Source of the DNA: Dracaena cambodiana
Lineage: Eukaryota > Streptophyta > Magnoliopsida > Asparagales > Asparagaceae
Assembly: GCA_036321105.1 (NCBI GenBank)
Contig: JAYEPQ010000012.1
Coordinates: forward strand, 11,554,942-11,618,941
Length of the DNA: 64,000 nt
Direction: 5' to 3'
Each line of letters starts with the position of its first letter. Within the stretch, counting starts at the first letter, position 1. Position numbers and translations under genes: made by a program. Below are positions 10,284-20,782 of the stretch, one piece after another. The notes under the pieces are model-generated. The model made no database searches, was not told the DNA's origin, and worked only from the letters and a program-made list of their open reading frames with translations.

Positions 10284-10395
10284 AGTCACACAACTGTGTA
10301 TTCGCCTTTTACCAAAGAATACCATGTGCTCGCCACTCAAAGCAGCATATGACACTTTTTGGAGGGTTGTCTATTTCTATAAAAGAATCCCAACA
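10284..10395 (+). pseudogene. U5 snRNA copy 8, 5' stem deleted
   Basis: A deletion joins 'caactgtgta' to 'ttcgccttttac', removing the 5' strand of the lower and upper stems while keeping loop I (followed by C), the 3' strand, the Sm site and the 3' hairpin. The promoter is also shortened (USE AGTCCCATATCA, 10230-10241, then no TATA at the expected distance). Confidence 0.85.
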
Positions 10396-10870
10396 AATCT
10401 AATTTTAAATTTTTGACATAATGATATATCTAGTAGTCATATGAACTTCTTCCTATATGTTGGATATATCTAAACCAATCTATATTGTATGTCTTAAATT
10501 TATGAGTTAAATTTATGAGTTATTATTAGTAATAAAACACATGGAGATCAGTAATACTTTGGCGTTTTGCCAAATGATACACCAAAAAAATAATAGTCCC
10601 TAATAGTATACATAACATGAAAACCAATAAAAAGTTGTAATTTACATACAATTATTTATTGAAATATCTTTACAAATAATTACACTTTTAATAATAACTA
10701 GTAATCTCAAATAGCAAGTTTTATATTAAGAAAAATCGTATCATTAAATTACCTATAACTAAATTAAAATTTTTGTTTTGAATTTTTAATCCCACATCGG
10801 AAACTACATGATATGACTACACCACAACGACTACAAAAGCACGCTTCCTACTCCCACTTGAAGTTGCAGC

Positions 10871-11456
10871 TGTTTGTCCGAAAATTGGATTTCTCCTTCC
10901 ACTGCAAAATTATTTGATTACAAAAGAAAATTGAGAATTACAAAAAAATATCGAGGAATAACAAGAATGGGAATATTAATTTATTCCCTTTTTTATGTCG
11001 TTCGGGTGACGATGGAGTTTCGCTGGTGCACTCCGTTGACCGTCTGACTTGAAAGGAGATGGCCCTACTCCGCTTCTCAATTTCACGAGCTCGCCCAAAA
11101 TCGTCCAAAAAGTCCTTTCTCTGACTCAATTTCTGTCTTTTATAAACCAAATCCGCTCGAAATCCGCCTCGAATCCTCCCTGAAAAATCGGATCACGAAA
11201 TATCAGCCAAATAAACAACGCAAACATGCAGAAAATAACCCGCGGGTTGGCACCTGCGGGATCGCTCCCGCGGGTGCCCATCCGCGGGATCGCTCCGGCG
11301 GGTGGCAACCCGCGGGAGCCTCCTACGGGATCGCTCCCGCGGGTGGCAACCCGCGGGAGGAAGTCCCGCGGGTGTGCACCCGCGGGAGGAATTCCCGAGG
11401 GGCCCACCCATGGGGATTTTCCCAAAAATTATTATTTTTTCTTTTTGGTGTCTACA
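10871..11456. mobile_element. Solo LTR inserted in U5 copy 9
   Basis: Begins TGTTTGTCCG and ends GGTGTCTACA, flanked by the direct repeat GCAGC (10866-10870 and 11457-11461). A single LTR with a target duplication and no internal region indicates LTR-LTR recombination after insertion. The family is unassigned, though TG..CA with 5-bp TSD fits gypsy or copia. It contains a GC-rich tandem repeat. Confidence 0.9.
11237..11405. repeat. GC-rich CCCGCGGG-containing tandem repeat inside the solo LTR
   Basis: Repeated variants of 'gggatcgctcccgcgggtg' and 'gcaacccgcgggag', about 7-8 imperfect units with palindromic CCCGCGGG cores, in otherwise AT-rich surroundings. Overlapping ORFs on both strands here are compositional. 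Confidence 0.85.
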
Positions 11457-12026
11457 GCAGCTGTATAGTGAGCACAGAGTAAGCTATTCTTTCGCCTTTT
11501 ACGAAAGAATACCGTGTGCTCGCCACTCAAAGTAGCATACAACACTTTTTGGAGGGTTGTCCATTTCTATAAACGGACCCCCAATAAATCTAATTTTAAA
11601 TTTTAGACATAACGATATACAAGTAGTCATCATCATCTAAACTTCTTCCCACAAGTTGGATATATTTATGGTCTTAAAATTATGAGTTATTATTAGTTAT
11701 GAAGCACATGGAAATCAGTAATAGTTTGGTATTTTGCCAAATAATACACAAAGATATAATAGTTGCTAATAGTATACATAACATGAAAACCAATAAAAAG
11801 TTATAATTTGAATGTAATTACTTATTAAAATATCTTTGCAAAAAATTACACTTTCAATAATAACTAGCCATCTCAAATAACAAATTTTATATTAAGAAAA
11901 GTCATTCATTGAAGTACCTATAACTGAATTAGAATTTTTGTTTTGAGTATTTAGTCCCACATCGGAAACTATATGGTGTGACGATACCACAACGGCTACA
12001 AAAGCAGACTTTTTACTCCTACTTGA

Positions 12027-12161
12027 AGTTACATAGCTGTGTGGTGAGCACAGAGCGAACTATTCTTTCACCTTTTACTAAAGAATACTATGTGTTCGCT
12101 ACTCAAAACAACATGCAACACTTTGTGGAGGGTTGTCCATTTCTATAGAAGGACCCCAACA
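12027..12161 (+). pseudogene. U5 snRNA copy 10, Sm and loop I changes
   Basis: Perfect USE (11953-11964) and CTACAAAAG TATA region, but loop I is CACCTTTTACT and the Sm site is CTTTGTGG instead of CTTTTTGG. The lower stem still pairs with two wobbles. Probably transcribable but unlikely to assemble. Confidence 0.8.
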
Positions 12162-12572
12162 AATCTAATTTTAAATTTAAGGCATAATGATATATCAAGT
12201 AGTCATCATTACCTAAACTTCTTCTCTCAAGTTGGATATATAGACAAGGTATAATAGATTCGATACTCAAATACATTGTCAACAAATTCATATTCTAGAT
12301 CTTAAATTTATGAGATATTATTAGTAACGAAGCGCATAAAAATCAGTTATTTGGCATATTGCCAAATGATTTATCAAAGAAATAATAGTAGCTAATCGTA
12401 TACATAATATGAAAAACAATACAAAATTATAATTTACATGCAATTATTTATTGAAATATTTTACAAACAATTATATTAATAAGTAGTCATCTCAAATAGC
12501 AAGTTTTATATCAAGGAAAGTCGCACCATTGAAGTATCTGTAACTGAATTAGAATTTTTGTTTTGAGTATTT

Positions 12573-12624
12573 AGTCCCACATCAGAAACTATATGGTGTG
12601 ACTACACCATAGCATTTATAAAAA
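12573..12624 (+). promoter_or_regulatory. snRNA promoter of U5 copy 11
   Basis: USE AGTCCCACATCA (12573-12584, last base changed) and a strong TATAAAAA at about 12617-12624; spacing about 32 bp. Confidence 0.8.
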
Positions 12625-12646
12625 AATGCTTTCTACTCCTACTTGA

Positions 12647-12783
12647 AGTCACTCAGCTGTGTGGTGAGCACAGAGCGAACTATTCTTTCGCCTTTTACTA
12701 AAGAATATTGTGTGCTCGCCGCTCACAACAGCATACAAACACTTTTTGGAGAGTTGCTCTTTTCTGAAAAAAGAGCCTCAACA
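12647..12783 (+). ncRNA. U5 snRNA, copy 11
   Basis: Loop I CGCCTTTTACT, upper stem, lower stem (GTGGTGAGCAC/GTGCTCGCCGC, all paired with wobble) and Sm site ACTTTTTGG are intact. The 3' hairpin differs from the others but is self-complementary (GCTCTTTT..AAAAAGAGC), so structure is kept by a different sequence. Probably functional; a sequence variant of U5. Confidence 0.85.
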
Positions 12784-13138
12784 AATTTAATTTTAAATTT
12801 TAGACATAATGATATATCAAGTAGTCATCATCATTATCGAAACTTCTTTCCCAGGTTAGATGTATAGACAAGCCATGATGGATTCGATGTACAAATATGT
12901 TGTCAAACAATCTATATTGTAGATCTTAAATATATAAGTTATTAGTAATAATGAAGTATATGGAAATGAGTAATATTTCGGCATATCACCAAATAATACA
13001 TAAGAAATAAAAGTAACTAATAGTATATATAACATGAAAACCAACACAAAGTTATAATTTACATGTAGTTATTTATTGAGATATCTTTACAAACAATTAC
13101 ACTTTTAATAATAACTAGCCATGTCAAATAGCAAGTTT

Positions 13139-16025
13139 TACAAGTGGGAAACTCGTGCAGTGCTTAGAAATATCTAGAGACGTTTATTTTTGAGAAATTA
13201 AATAGGAATTTACTCTTTTTTAATATTTATACTAACTAATTTTCAGTTTATTATAGTAAAGAAATTGAGCATTATTTTTTTTAACAAATGCCATATCATT
13301 TCTATCTCAGCCTCTCCTAATTAATAAATGGATTTGATCTTCAAACATCTTAGATATTTGATATCTTGAATATTGTTAATGGTAAGAAATTATTTTATTT
13401 GAATTTATCATTTAGATTAGATTTTTTTTTTTTGTTCTTTATATTTATTGGCATATTATTTGAATTCGTAATTGGACATCTCAAATAAAAATTTAATTTT
13501 TAATTTCTGATTCGTACAAAGTGTTCATTAAAATGTGTTTTATTTTTCATCCTTAATATTTAAAATAGTAATAAATGATCATTCTAAATCTCTTTATTTT
13601 TATCGAACACCATTACATTTATATTCTTTTTACCCACAATAGCCATCATTATTATTCGATTATACCATCTAGTGAACTAAATTTTTCATTATTGTTCCGA
13701 TTTTTTGTTTATGGCGTGGGTTGAATAAAATTGACTCTTTTTTTAAGTAGCATTATATAAGAGTTACTTTTTCCTCTCTATAATATAACTAAAGAATAAA
13801 TCAAGATTTACTACTAATTTCAGTTTGTTTTCCATCTTAGGATAATTAGAAAAATGAGAAGAGAAAATAAAAGAAAACATGAATACTTAGGCAAAAAAAA
13901 AACCAAAAGCAAACATAAAAAATAAAAAAAATAGGCATTCAACTCATTAATTCTATTAAATGATTTGACAACTCATCTTTGCTCTCATTTGTTACATGAT
14001 ATTACCGTTAGGAAACTACTATAATTTTTTTTTGCTAGTCTCCTAGAGATTGTTTAACAAAAATCCAAATTTAAAATTTTTGTTTATGTAGCCACCATAT
14101 ACAAATCAATCAATATATAAAAGGCAGTTCAATAGATATGAGAATAAAGTACACAAAATTTTATTTAATTGCATATATGAGATTTATTAAATTTTATTTT
14201 AAAATTCCCTTTTAACTCTATATATTCTTCAAAACAATTTTAGTTTACCATCAATCATAAGTAGAATTTATTGAATTTTTTTATGACAGAGACTTAGAAT
14301 AAATTATATAGAAAGGGGTAAAAAATTGTTCTTAATATAATTAGAAAACATTAATTATTAGTAGTTCCTAAATAGAAAGCATGAATTATATTTCTTTTTT
14401 TCATTTATTATCTCAATTCCTTATAATGTTTAATGTCTTTCAATATATGTAAAATTTCTTACATACTCTTTCATTTAATATCAAATTATTTTAAACTTTT
14501 GATATTATCTTGATAATAAGCACATATCTTTGAAAAAAATATTTTAGATATTAATATTACTTACCTTACAGAAGTTATTGTGCAGGATACTCCTCAAAAA
14601 AGAATATTTTAGCCACTTGAATAAAAGAATATTACTATAGAATAGTTTTAAAAATGTATAGAGTAATTAAAAAGTAATTGCTTAAAAATCTAAATTAAAT
14701 TAAAATAGAAAATAAAGAGATATTAAATAAGAAGAAAATAAAAAGAATTGAAAAATATGGAATAATAAGAACATATCTTTTAAATAAAATTATTATGAAA
14801 TTTTTATTACTTATCTTGTAGAAGAAATATATTTTGTAGAATACTTATGAGAAAATGATATTCTGACCACTCTAGTGAGAATAGATATTTAAAAATATAT
14901 TTTTATGGCATGAAAAAATAAAGAGATAAAGACAATAAGACGTTCCCCTAAGGAAAAAAATATATAAATGAAAATATTGAGGAATTATGGTTGGAGGTAA
15001 AGAAAAAGATGCGAATATTATATGGAATAAGAGGAAAAGGAGGAAGATGGAGATAGTTAATAACTTTTTTTGCTGATGCAGGAAGTAATTATCCACCCTC
15101 TATGTAACTAATTAATCTCTTATTTTTTTCATCCCTGATCTATCTAAAGGTTAAAAAATTATATTTCTCCTTATTTATTTATTATCTCAATTCCTTATAA
15201 TGCCTAATATCTTTCAATATATGTAAAATTTATTGCATGCAATTTCATTTAATGTCAAACTTATTTTAATCTTTTGATATTATCATGATAATAAGCATAT
15301 ATTTTTGAAATAAAAATTGTAAAGATTGATATTACTTACCTTACAGAGAAATTATATTATGCAGAATACTTCTCAATAAAAAGATATTTTGGTCACTTGA
15401 ATAAAAAAAGCACATGTGAATAGTTTTAAGAATGTACAGGAATCATTAAAAAATAGTTACTTAAAAGTTTACTTTAAAATAAGATAGAAAATAAAGGGAT
15501 ATTAATAAGAAGAAAATAAAAATAATTGATAAATATGGAATAATAAGAACATATCATTAAAATAAGAGTGTTATGAGATTTTTTGTTACTTACTTTATAG
15601 AAGAAATATATTTTATATAATACAAATGATAAAATGATATTTTGACTACGGCAGTAAGAGTAGATATTTAAAGTTATATTTTTGTGGCATGAAAAAAAAT
15701 AAAAAAGTGAAAAACAGTAAGACGTTCTCATGGAAAAAAATAAATAAAAAGTAGATTGATAAATTGAGGATTATGGTTGGTGGTAAAGAAAATGATAAGA
15801 ATGTAAGAGGAAAGAGAAGATGGAGATGCAAATCATTAATAATTTTTTTTTCTTATAAAGCGAGTAGCTACCCACTCTCTATGTAATAAATACCTTATTT
15901 ATCATATCCTTTAAAATTTAGAAAAGGCCTCGCCAAATTTTTTCTATTTTTATATTTTGTTTAATTGAAAATTTTCTCTCACTATTTTGGTTAGTAATAT
16001 AGTAAGATATAGTAATATAGTAAGA
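13139..16025. other. AT-rich insert breaking the U5 array
   Basis: U5 spacer stops at 'atagcaagtttta' (13138) and resumes at 'atcaaggaaaacgac' (about 16026). The 2.9 kb between is very AT-rich, without coding potential. It contains two diverged tandem copies of a segment of about 720-760 bp: about 14390-15110 and 15160-15900 (shared 'tatctcaattccttataatg', 'tttgtggcatgaaaaa' and 'gacgttc' blocks). No clear target duplication or terminal repeat, so the type of insertion is unknown. Confidence 0.65.
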
Positions 16026-16048
16026 TATCAAGGAAAACGACAATTGTA

Positions 16049-16049
<1 letters not shown>

Positions 16050-16077
<28 letters not shown>
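16050..16077. repeat. T28 homopolymer
   Basis: Twenty-eight T just before the USE of U5 copy 12, replacing normal spacer ('attgaagtacctgtaactg'). Confidence 0.95.
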
Positions 16078-16084
<7 letters not shown>

Positions 16085-16155
16085 TAGTTCTACATCGGAA
16101 ACTATATGGTATGACAACACCACACCAGCTATAAAAGCATGCTTTCTACACTTGA

Positions 16156-16292
16156 AATCATGCAGCTGCGTGGTGGGCATAGAACGGACTATTTTTTTTG
16201 TCTTTTACTAAAGAATACCATGTGCTCGCCACTCAGGGTAGCATACAATACTTTTTTGAAGGGTTGTCCTCTTCTGAAAAGGTGCCCCAACA
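16156..16292 (+). pseudogene. U5 snRNA copy 12, degenerate
   Basis: USE AGTTCTACATCG (16086-16097, one change) and a good TATAAAA at 16130-16136. Loop I is TGTCTTTTACT, the 5' stem has several changes ('gggcatagaacgg') and the Sm site is ACTTTTTTG followed by AAG. Transcription is possible; function is unlikely. Confidence 0.75.
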
Positions 16293-16769
16293 AATTTAAT
16301 TTTAAATTTTAGACATAATGATATATCAAATAGTCATTATCATCATCTCAACTTCTTTCCAGGCATGATGGATTCAATGCCCAAATATGTTTTTAACCAA
16401 TCCATATTGTAGATCTTATATTTATGAGCTAGTATTAGTAATGAAGCACGTAGAAATCAATAATACTTCGGCATATTGTCAAATGATACACCAAAGAAAT
16501 AATAGTAGCTAATACTATACATAACATAAAAAACCAATGCAAAGTTATAATTTACATGTAATTATTTATTGAATTATCTCTATAAACAATTACACTTTTA
16601 ATAATAACTAGCCATCTCAAATATCAAGTTTTGTATAAAGAAAGACGAATCATTAAAGTATCTGTAACTGAATGGAATTTTTTGTTTTGAGTTTTAAGTT
16701 TCACATCGGAAACTATATGGTGTGACTATAGCACAACGGTTACAAAAGCAGCTTTCTACTCTTACATGA

Positions 16770-16899
16770 AGTCACGCAGCTGCATGGTGAGCACAGAATG
16801 AACTATTTTTTTGTCTTTCGCTAAAGAATATCGTGTGCTCACGCAGCATAGCGATCGACATTTTTTGGAGGGTTAGTACTTTTCTATAGGACCCCAACA
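16770..16899 (+). pseudogene. U5 snRNA copy 13, degenerate
   Basis: USE AGTTTCACATCG (16697-16708) and TACAAAA at 16741. Loop I is TGTCTTTCGCT, the lower stem 3' strand is shortened ('gtgctcacgcagcat'), the Sm site ATTTTTTGG is present, and the hairpin has lost bases. It is the last unit before the LINE. Confidence 0.8.
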
Positions 16900-17137
16900 A
16901 ATCTAATTTAAATTTTTTTTTTTTTGAAATAAAACGGCGGGTGGAAGCCCTTCGTGTTCCATTAACAAGGGGATAACAGAACCATACAAAAGTAAACTAG
17001 TTCGATCACTTCAAATGAGTGATTCATAATACATTACTTGCAACGAAATAAAATAGAAAAGATATATAAGTGAAACACCCGATCCAGAGTATAACACTTC
17101 TTGTAGAGCGACTGTCTTCTAAGGTGAGAGGTGCCAA

Positions 17138-20100
17138 TCAAGTTTGGTCAGGTGAATCAAGATCATCTGCCGAGAATCCCTCTGATATGTATATGCGCTC
17201 CTCGTCGGAAGGTATGTCTGTCCACAAATAAAAGTCATGTATGATTAGACGTTTACAAGTATATAGGGAGCGGGTAGTAGAGTTAAAAATTATATTATTT
17301 CTCTCCATCCAAACATTCCAACACACAGCTGCAGTTAGTATACTGGCGTGATTGGATGTATGGTTTGTTAAGCCTAGTCTACCCCCTATGCAATTTTTCT
17401 CCTCCATGTTTGGGTTGATCCCAATAATTCTTGCACATCGGGTCCAAAGATAATTAGAGAAGTGACAGTTTAATAATAAGTGAGTGGTGGACTCTCCATT
17501 TTTACTACAGAGGATACAAAAATTTGGACCTGCCCAGCCTCTTCTTTGTAGTGCTGGCCATGTGAGTAGGGCATTCCTATGAGCTAGCCATAGAAATATC
17601 CTAATTTTCAATGGGCATTTTGTGTTCCATATCTAACTTGTGTCCTTATTATTAACTCCACTATACATAAAATGATGGTATATGGATTTTACAGAGAATT
17701 CTCCATTTTTGCTTCATCTCCATATTGGTTGATCATTGTTTGTCTCGGCTGGTACTACTGCGTTGAGGGTGGACCTTAGTTCTCGGGTCTGTGTCTCCTC
17801 CAATAATGATGAGGGGTGTGTAAGATTAAGTCGCCATCTCGCTCTTCCCCATTGGGAGGCAACAACTGCATCTTTATTGCGAGATAGTTAAAATGCTGCA
17901 GGGAATAGAGTTTTGAGGGGGATTTGTGTACACCACCGATCGTGCCAAAATGCAATCTTTCGACCGTTTCCCAGTTTATATTGTAGACTAGTCCAGACTA
18001 TGTGTTTGGTCTTGATTACCCCTTTCCAGAAGTGCGATGAGGTTTGGGAATTTCTAGTATTTTTAGACCATGTGTTATTTCGGGAATAGTATTTGGCATG
18101 CATGAGTTTCTGGATGCTTCCTTCCGGACGAGTGAGTAAGTGCCACCACCATTTAGACATTAGGGATAGGTTGAACATTCTCAAATCCAAAACTCCAAGA
18201 CCTCCTGCATATTTTGGTCTGCAAACCTGCCTCCAAGAAACAAGATGATATTTATTGGAATCTGTCGTTCCATTCCACAGAAACCTCTTTTTGATCTGGT
18301 CTATTTTGTTTCAAACCCAGCATGGTAATATAAAGAAGGACATGTAGTAGAGGGGAAGGGATGAAAGAACTGCATTGAGCAAAACAACCCTTCCTCCTAA
18401 GGATAATAATCCTCCTCTCCAGCCATCTAGTTTCTTCTCGAAGCAGTCCAGAAGGGGGTACCAATCCTATTTTGAAAGTTTTCCTGGTTTGATAGGGATA
18501 CCCAGGTATTTCATTGGAAACTTTCCCTCTTTACATCTGAAGGTCTCTATAATAAGTTTCATAGTGAGATTTTTGTGTCCTATGCACATCATGGAACTCT
18601 TGGAGAAATTGACCCCTAGTCCCGACCATGCTTAAAAACATCGAAGGCCCCATTTGATGTAAATTACCTCACAAAGATTATTGCCTCCAAATATGAGTGT
18701 ATCATCAGCATATTGGAGGTTGATATGTGAGGTAGAGTTAGATCCTGCAAGACCTTTTATGAGACCTGCAGTTTCCATTTTCCTAAACATGATGTTGAGG
18801 CCATCAGCAATGAGTGTGAACAGTAGGGGGAGAGTGGGTCACCCTGCCTGAGTCCCCTTCTGAGTACTATTTCTTTACCTGCCACTCCATTAAGTAGGAT
18901 CTGTGTTTTGGCAGTTGTAAGCCAATTTTTTATCCATGAGATCCATTTCTCTCCAAATCCTCGGAGCCGTAGGACCTCGAGTAGACAATCCCAGTCCACC
19001 ATATCATAAGCCTTTTCAAAGTCCAGTTTGAGTATGTATCCATTCAACTTGGACTTTTTGCAGTGGTGAATGATCTCATGTGCTGATGCTATCCCATCCA
19101 ATATACTCCTTCATGCAATAAATCCAGTCTGATAATCCCCGATCATAGTTTGCAATTTGGGTGTAAGTCTGTTGGAGAGGATTTTGAAATGATTTTAATG
19201 GAGCAGTTCACCAACGCAATGGGTCTGTAGTCCCCAATCCATTCCGCCTGGTCCCTTTTGGGAATAAGTGTGATGAGGGAGTAATTGATTCTTTCAAGTC
19301 TGGCCGACTCTTGGTATACCTCGTAGATCACTTTTTTAAGATCTTCTTTAACTATCTCCCAAAAAGTCCTATAAAAGAACATTAGGAAACCGTCCGATCC
19401 AGGTGCTTTTTCAGGTCCCAATTCCCATACTGCTTGTTTAATTTCTTCTTCCTGGAATTCCAGTTCTAATTCATGTAAGTTTGGGCATATGGGCCAGGTA
19501 TTCCTTAGCAGATGCAATCTGAAGTGTTTTTTTGTTCCAAAAAGCCTTTTAAAATGTTGGTATACATGATCATGTAGTTGGTCTCCATGAATGAGTCCTT
19601 CCTCCGATTGCAGTTCAACAATCTCGTTAGCTTTCTTCCGCATGCAAGCAGATCTGTGAAAGAATGCAGTGTTAGCATCCCCTTCTTTTATCCATTTACA
19701 TCTTGCTCTTTGTCTCCACATTATCTCTCCTTTTCTATAGATTTCATCTATATTTTTTCGAAGATGAAATAGTCTAGAGCTTTCTGCCTCATTGAGATAT
19801 CATGTCTCTTCAGTTTTCTCCAAAGATGTTATTTCTTCGAGGAACCTTGTTTTGTTATCTCGAGATAAAAGGCGGTGTCTTTTCTCCCATCTCCATAATA
19901 TTCTGCGGAGCCGATGAAATTTAATGCAGATGTTATCCGTAGCATCTGTTGCCGAGGTCTGTTGGGCCCAGCTTTCCTTGATGAGTTCATGGACCTCTTC
20001 ATGCTCCAGCTACCATTTCTCGAAGTAGAATCTTTTTTGATGTAGTTGGTGCTCTCTAGATTCAAGACAAATTGGTACATGATCAGAGGTGATGTGTTCC

Positions 20101-20770
20101 AGTGCTTTGAGATCAGAGAGAGGGAATCTCATGTCCCAATTCTGACAAATCAGCACCCGGTCTAATTTGGCCAAGTTTGGGTTTTCCTCATGTCAGACCA
20201 TGTGAAACTGCGGTTATTCAAAGGGAGATCGTTAAGTTGGAGTTGTGAGATAAGTTCATTGAACATCTCCCTATCTCTTGGATGACGGTCCATCCCTTTT
20301 CTTTCATGAATAAACCGCGTAATGTTAAAATCCCCTCCTATGACCCAAGGAGAACTCCATCTGTTTCTGATGGTCTTAATTTCCTCCCAAAACAGAGGTC
20401 GTGTCTATGAATTATTAGGCCCATAGACTACCGTGACTGTTTGTGTCCACCCATCAGTAAGTCTTTTAATTCGGACTGAGAGGGAGAATTGTCCTTTTCA
20501 AGTGTCTATTAAGGAAAACTTGTGGTTATATCCTATTAATAGACCACCTGATACTCCACATGCATTCTTAAAATGAAAACAGAATGTGCTACCAATAGAT
20601 TTAAGCATTTTCTGAGATGGATTGGTTAGCTTAGTCTCTTCCAGGCAAATAATATCGATTTTGTTATTTCTGGTGACTTCTGCTACCATACGACGTTTGA
20701 CTGGGTCTCCCAACCCCCTAACATTCCAGAACATACAGTTCATTTGATTCTGTTGATTTATCTTCTCCAT
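17138..20770 (-). pseudogene. LINE ORF2 (endonuclease, reverse transcriptase, zf-RVT)
   Basis: Starts at 20770 (MEKINQQNQMNCMFWNVRGL), the usual APE-type endonuclease N terminus, with GGDFN-like and SDHVPI motifs further on (about 20320 and 20080). Endonuclease nicks the target and RT copies the RNA in target-primed reverse transcription. RT motifs follow: PGSDGF at about 19395, LDFEKAYD at about 19020, LRQGDPLSP at about 18850, and the catalytic YADD at about 18690. The zf-RVT region (FLWLAHRNALLTW, WAGPNFCILCSK) is at 17611-17300. At least two stops (20498, about 20405) and several shifts interrupt it. The catalytic YADD and FEKAYD motifs are still readable. Confidence 0.88.
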
Positions 20771-20782
20771 AACATATGGGTA

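Larger units (their letters stand above)
10862..11586 (+). pseudogene. U5 snRNA copy 9, split by a solo LTR
   Basis: The USE AATCCCACATCG (about 10788-10799) and TACAAAA (about 10832) precede the first nine bases of the RNA. The RNA is then interrupted by a 586-bp solo LTR (10871-11456) with 5-bp TSD GCAGC, and continues at 11462 with the stem, loop I (CGCCTTTTACG), Sm site and 3' hairpin. Without the insertion this copy would be near-consensus. Confidence 0.9.
4341..16910 (+). repeat. Tandem array of 13 U5 snRNA units
   Basis: Thirteen head-to-tail units, all on the plus strand. Each has a promoter (USE then TATA-like), a U5-like RNA of about 125-137 nt, and an AT-rich spacer with recurrent blocks ('gagttattattagtaat', 'caattatttattgaaatatc', 'aataataactagccat', 'aactgaattagaattttt'). 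RNA start-to-start distances are about 480-620 bp for adjacent copies 3-8 and return to about 575-620 after subtracting insertions elsewhere. The shared spacers mean whole units were amplified by unequal exchange or segmental duplication, not by retroposition of the RNA. Interruptions are at 5346-7140, 10871-11461 and 13139-16025. Confidence 0.92.

Noticed and set aside
11126..11535. Overlapping ORFs rich in Arg/Pro/Gly on both strands
   Set aside because: They follow the GC-rich tandem repeat inside the solo LTR.
13139..13180. Helitron-like end ('gggaaactcgtgcagtgc') at the AT-rich insert
   Set aside because: No CTRR-type terminus, no good hairpin and no matching 5' TC end at the other side.
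4341..16910. Array interpreted as MITEs or a CRISPR-like repeat
   Set aside because: The conserved part is a U5 snRNA with USE/TATA, loop I and Sm site; there are no terminal inverted repeats, and a CRISPR is not expected in a plant nuclear sequence.
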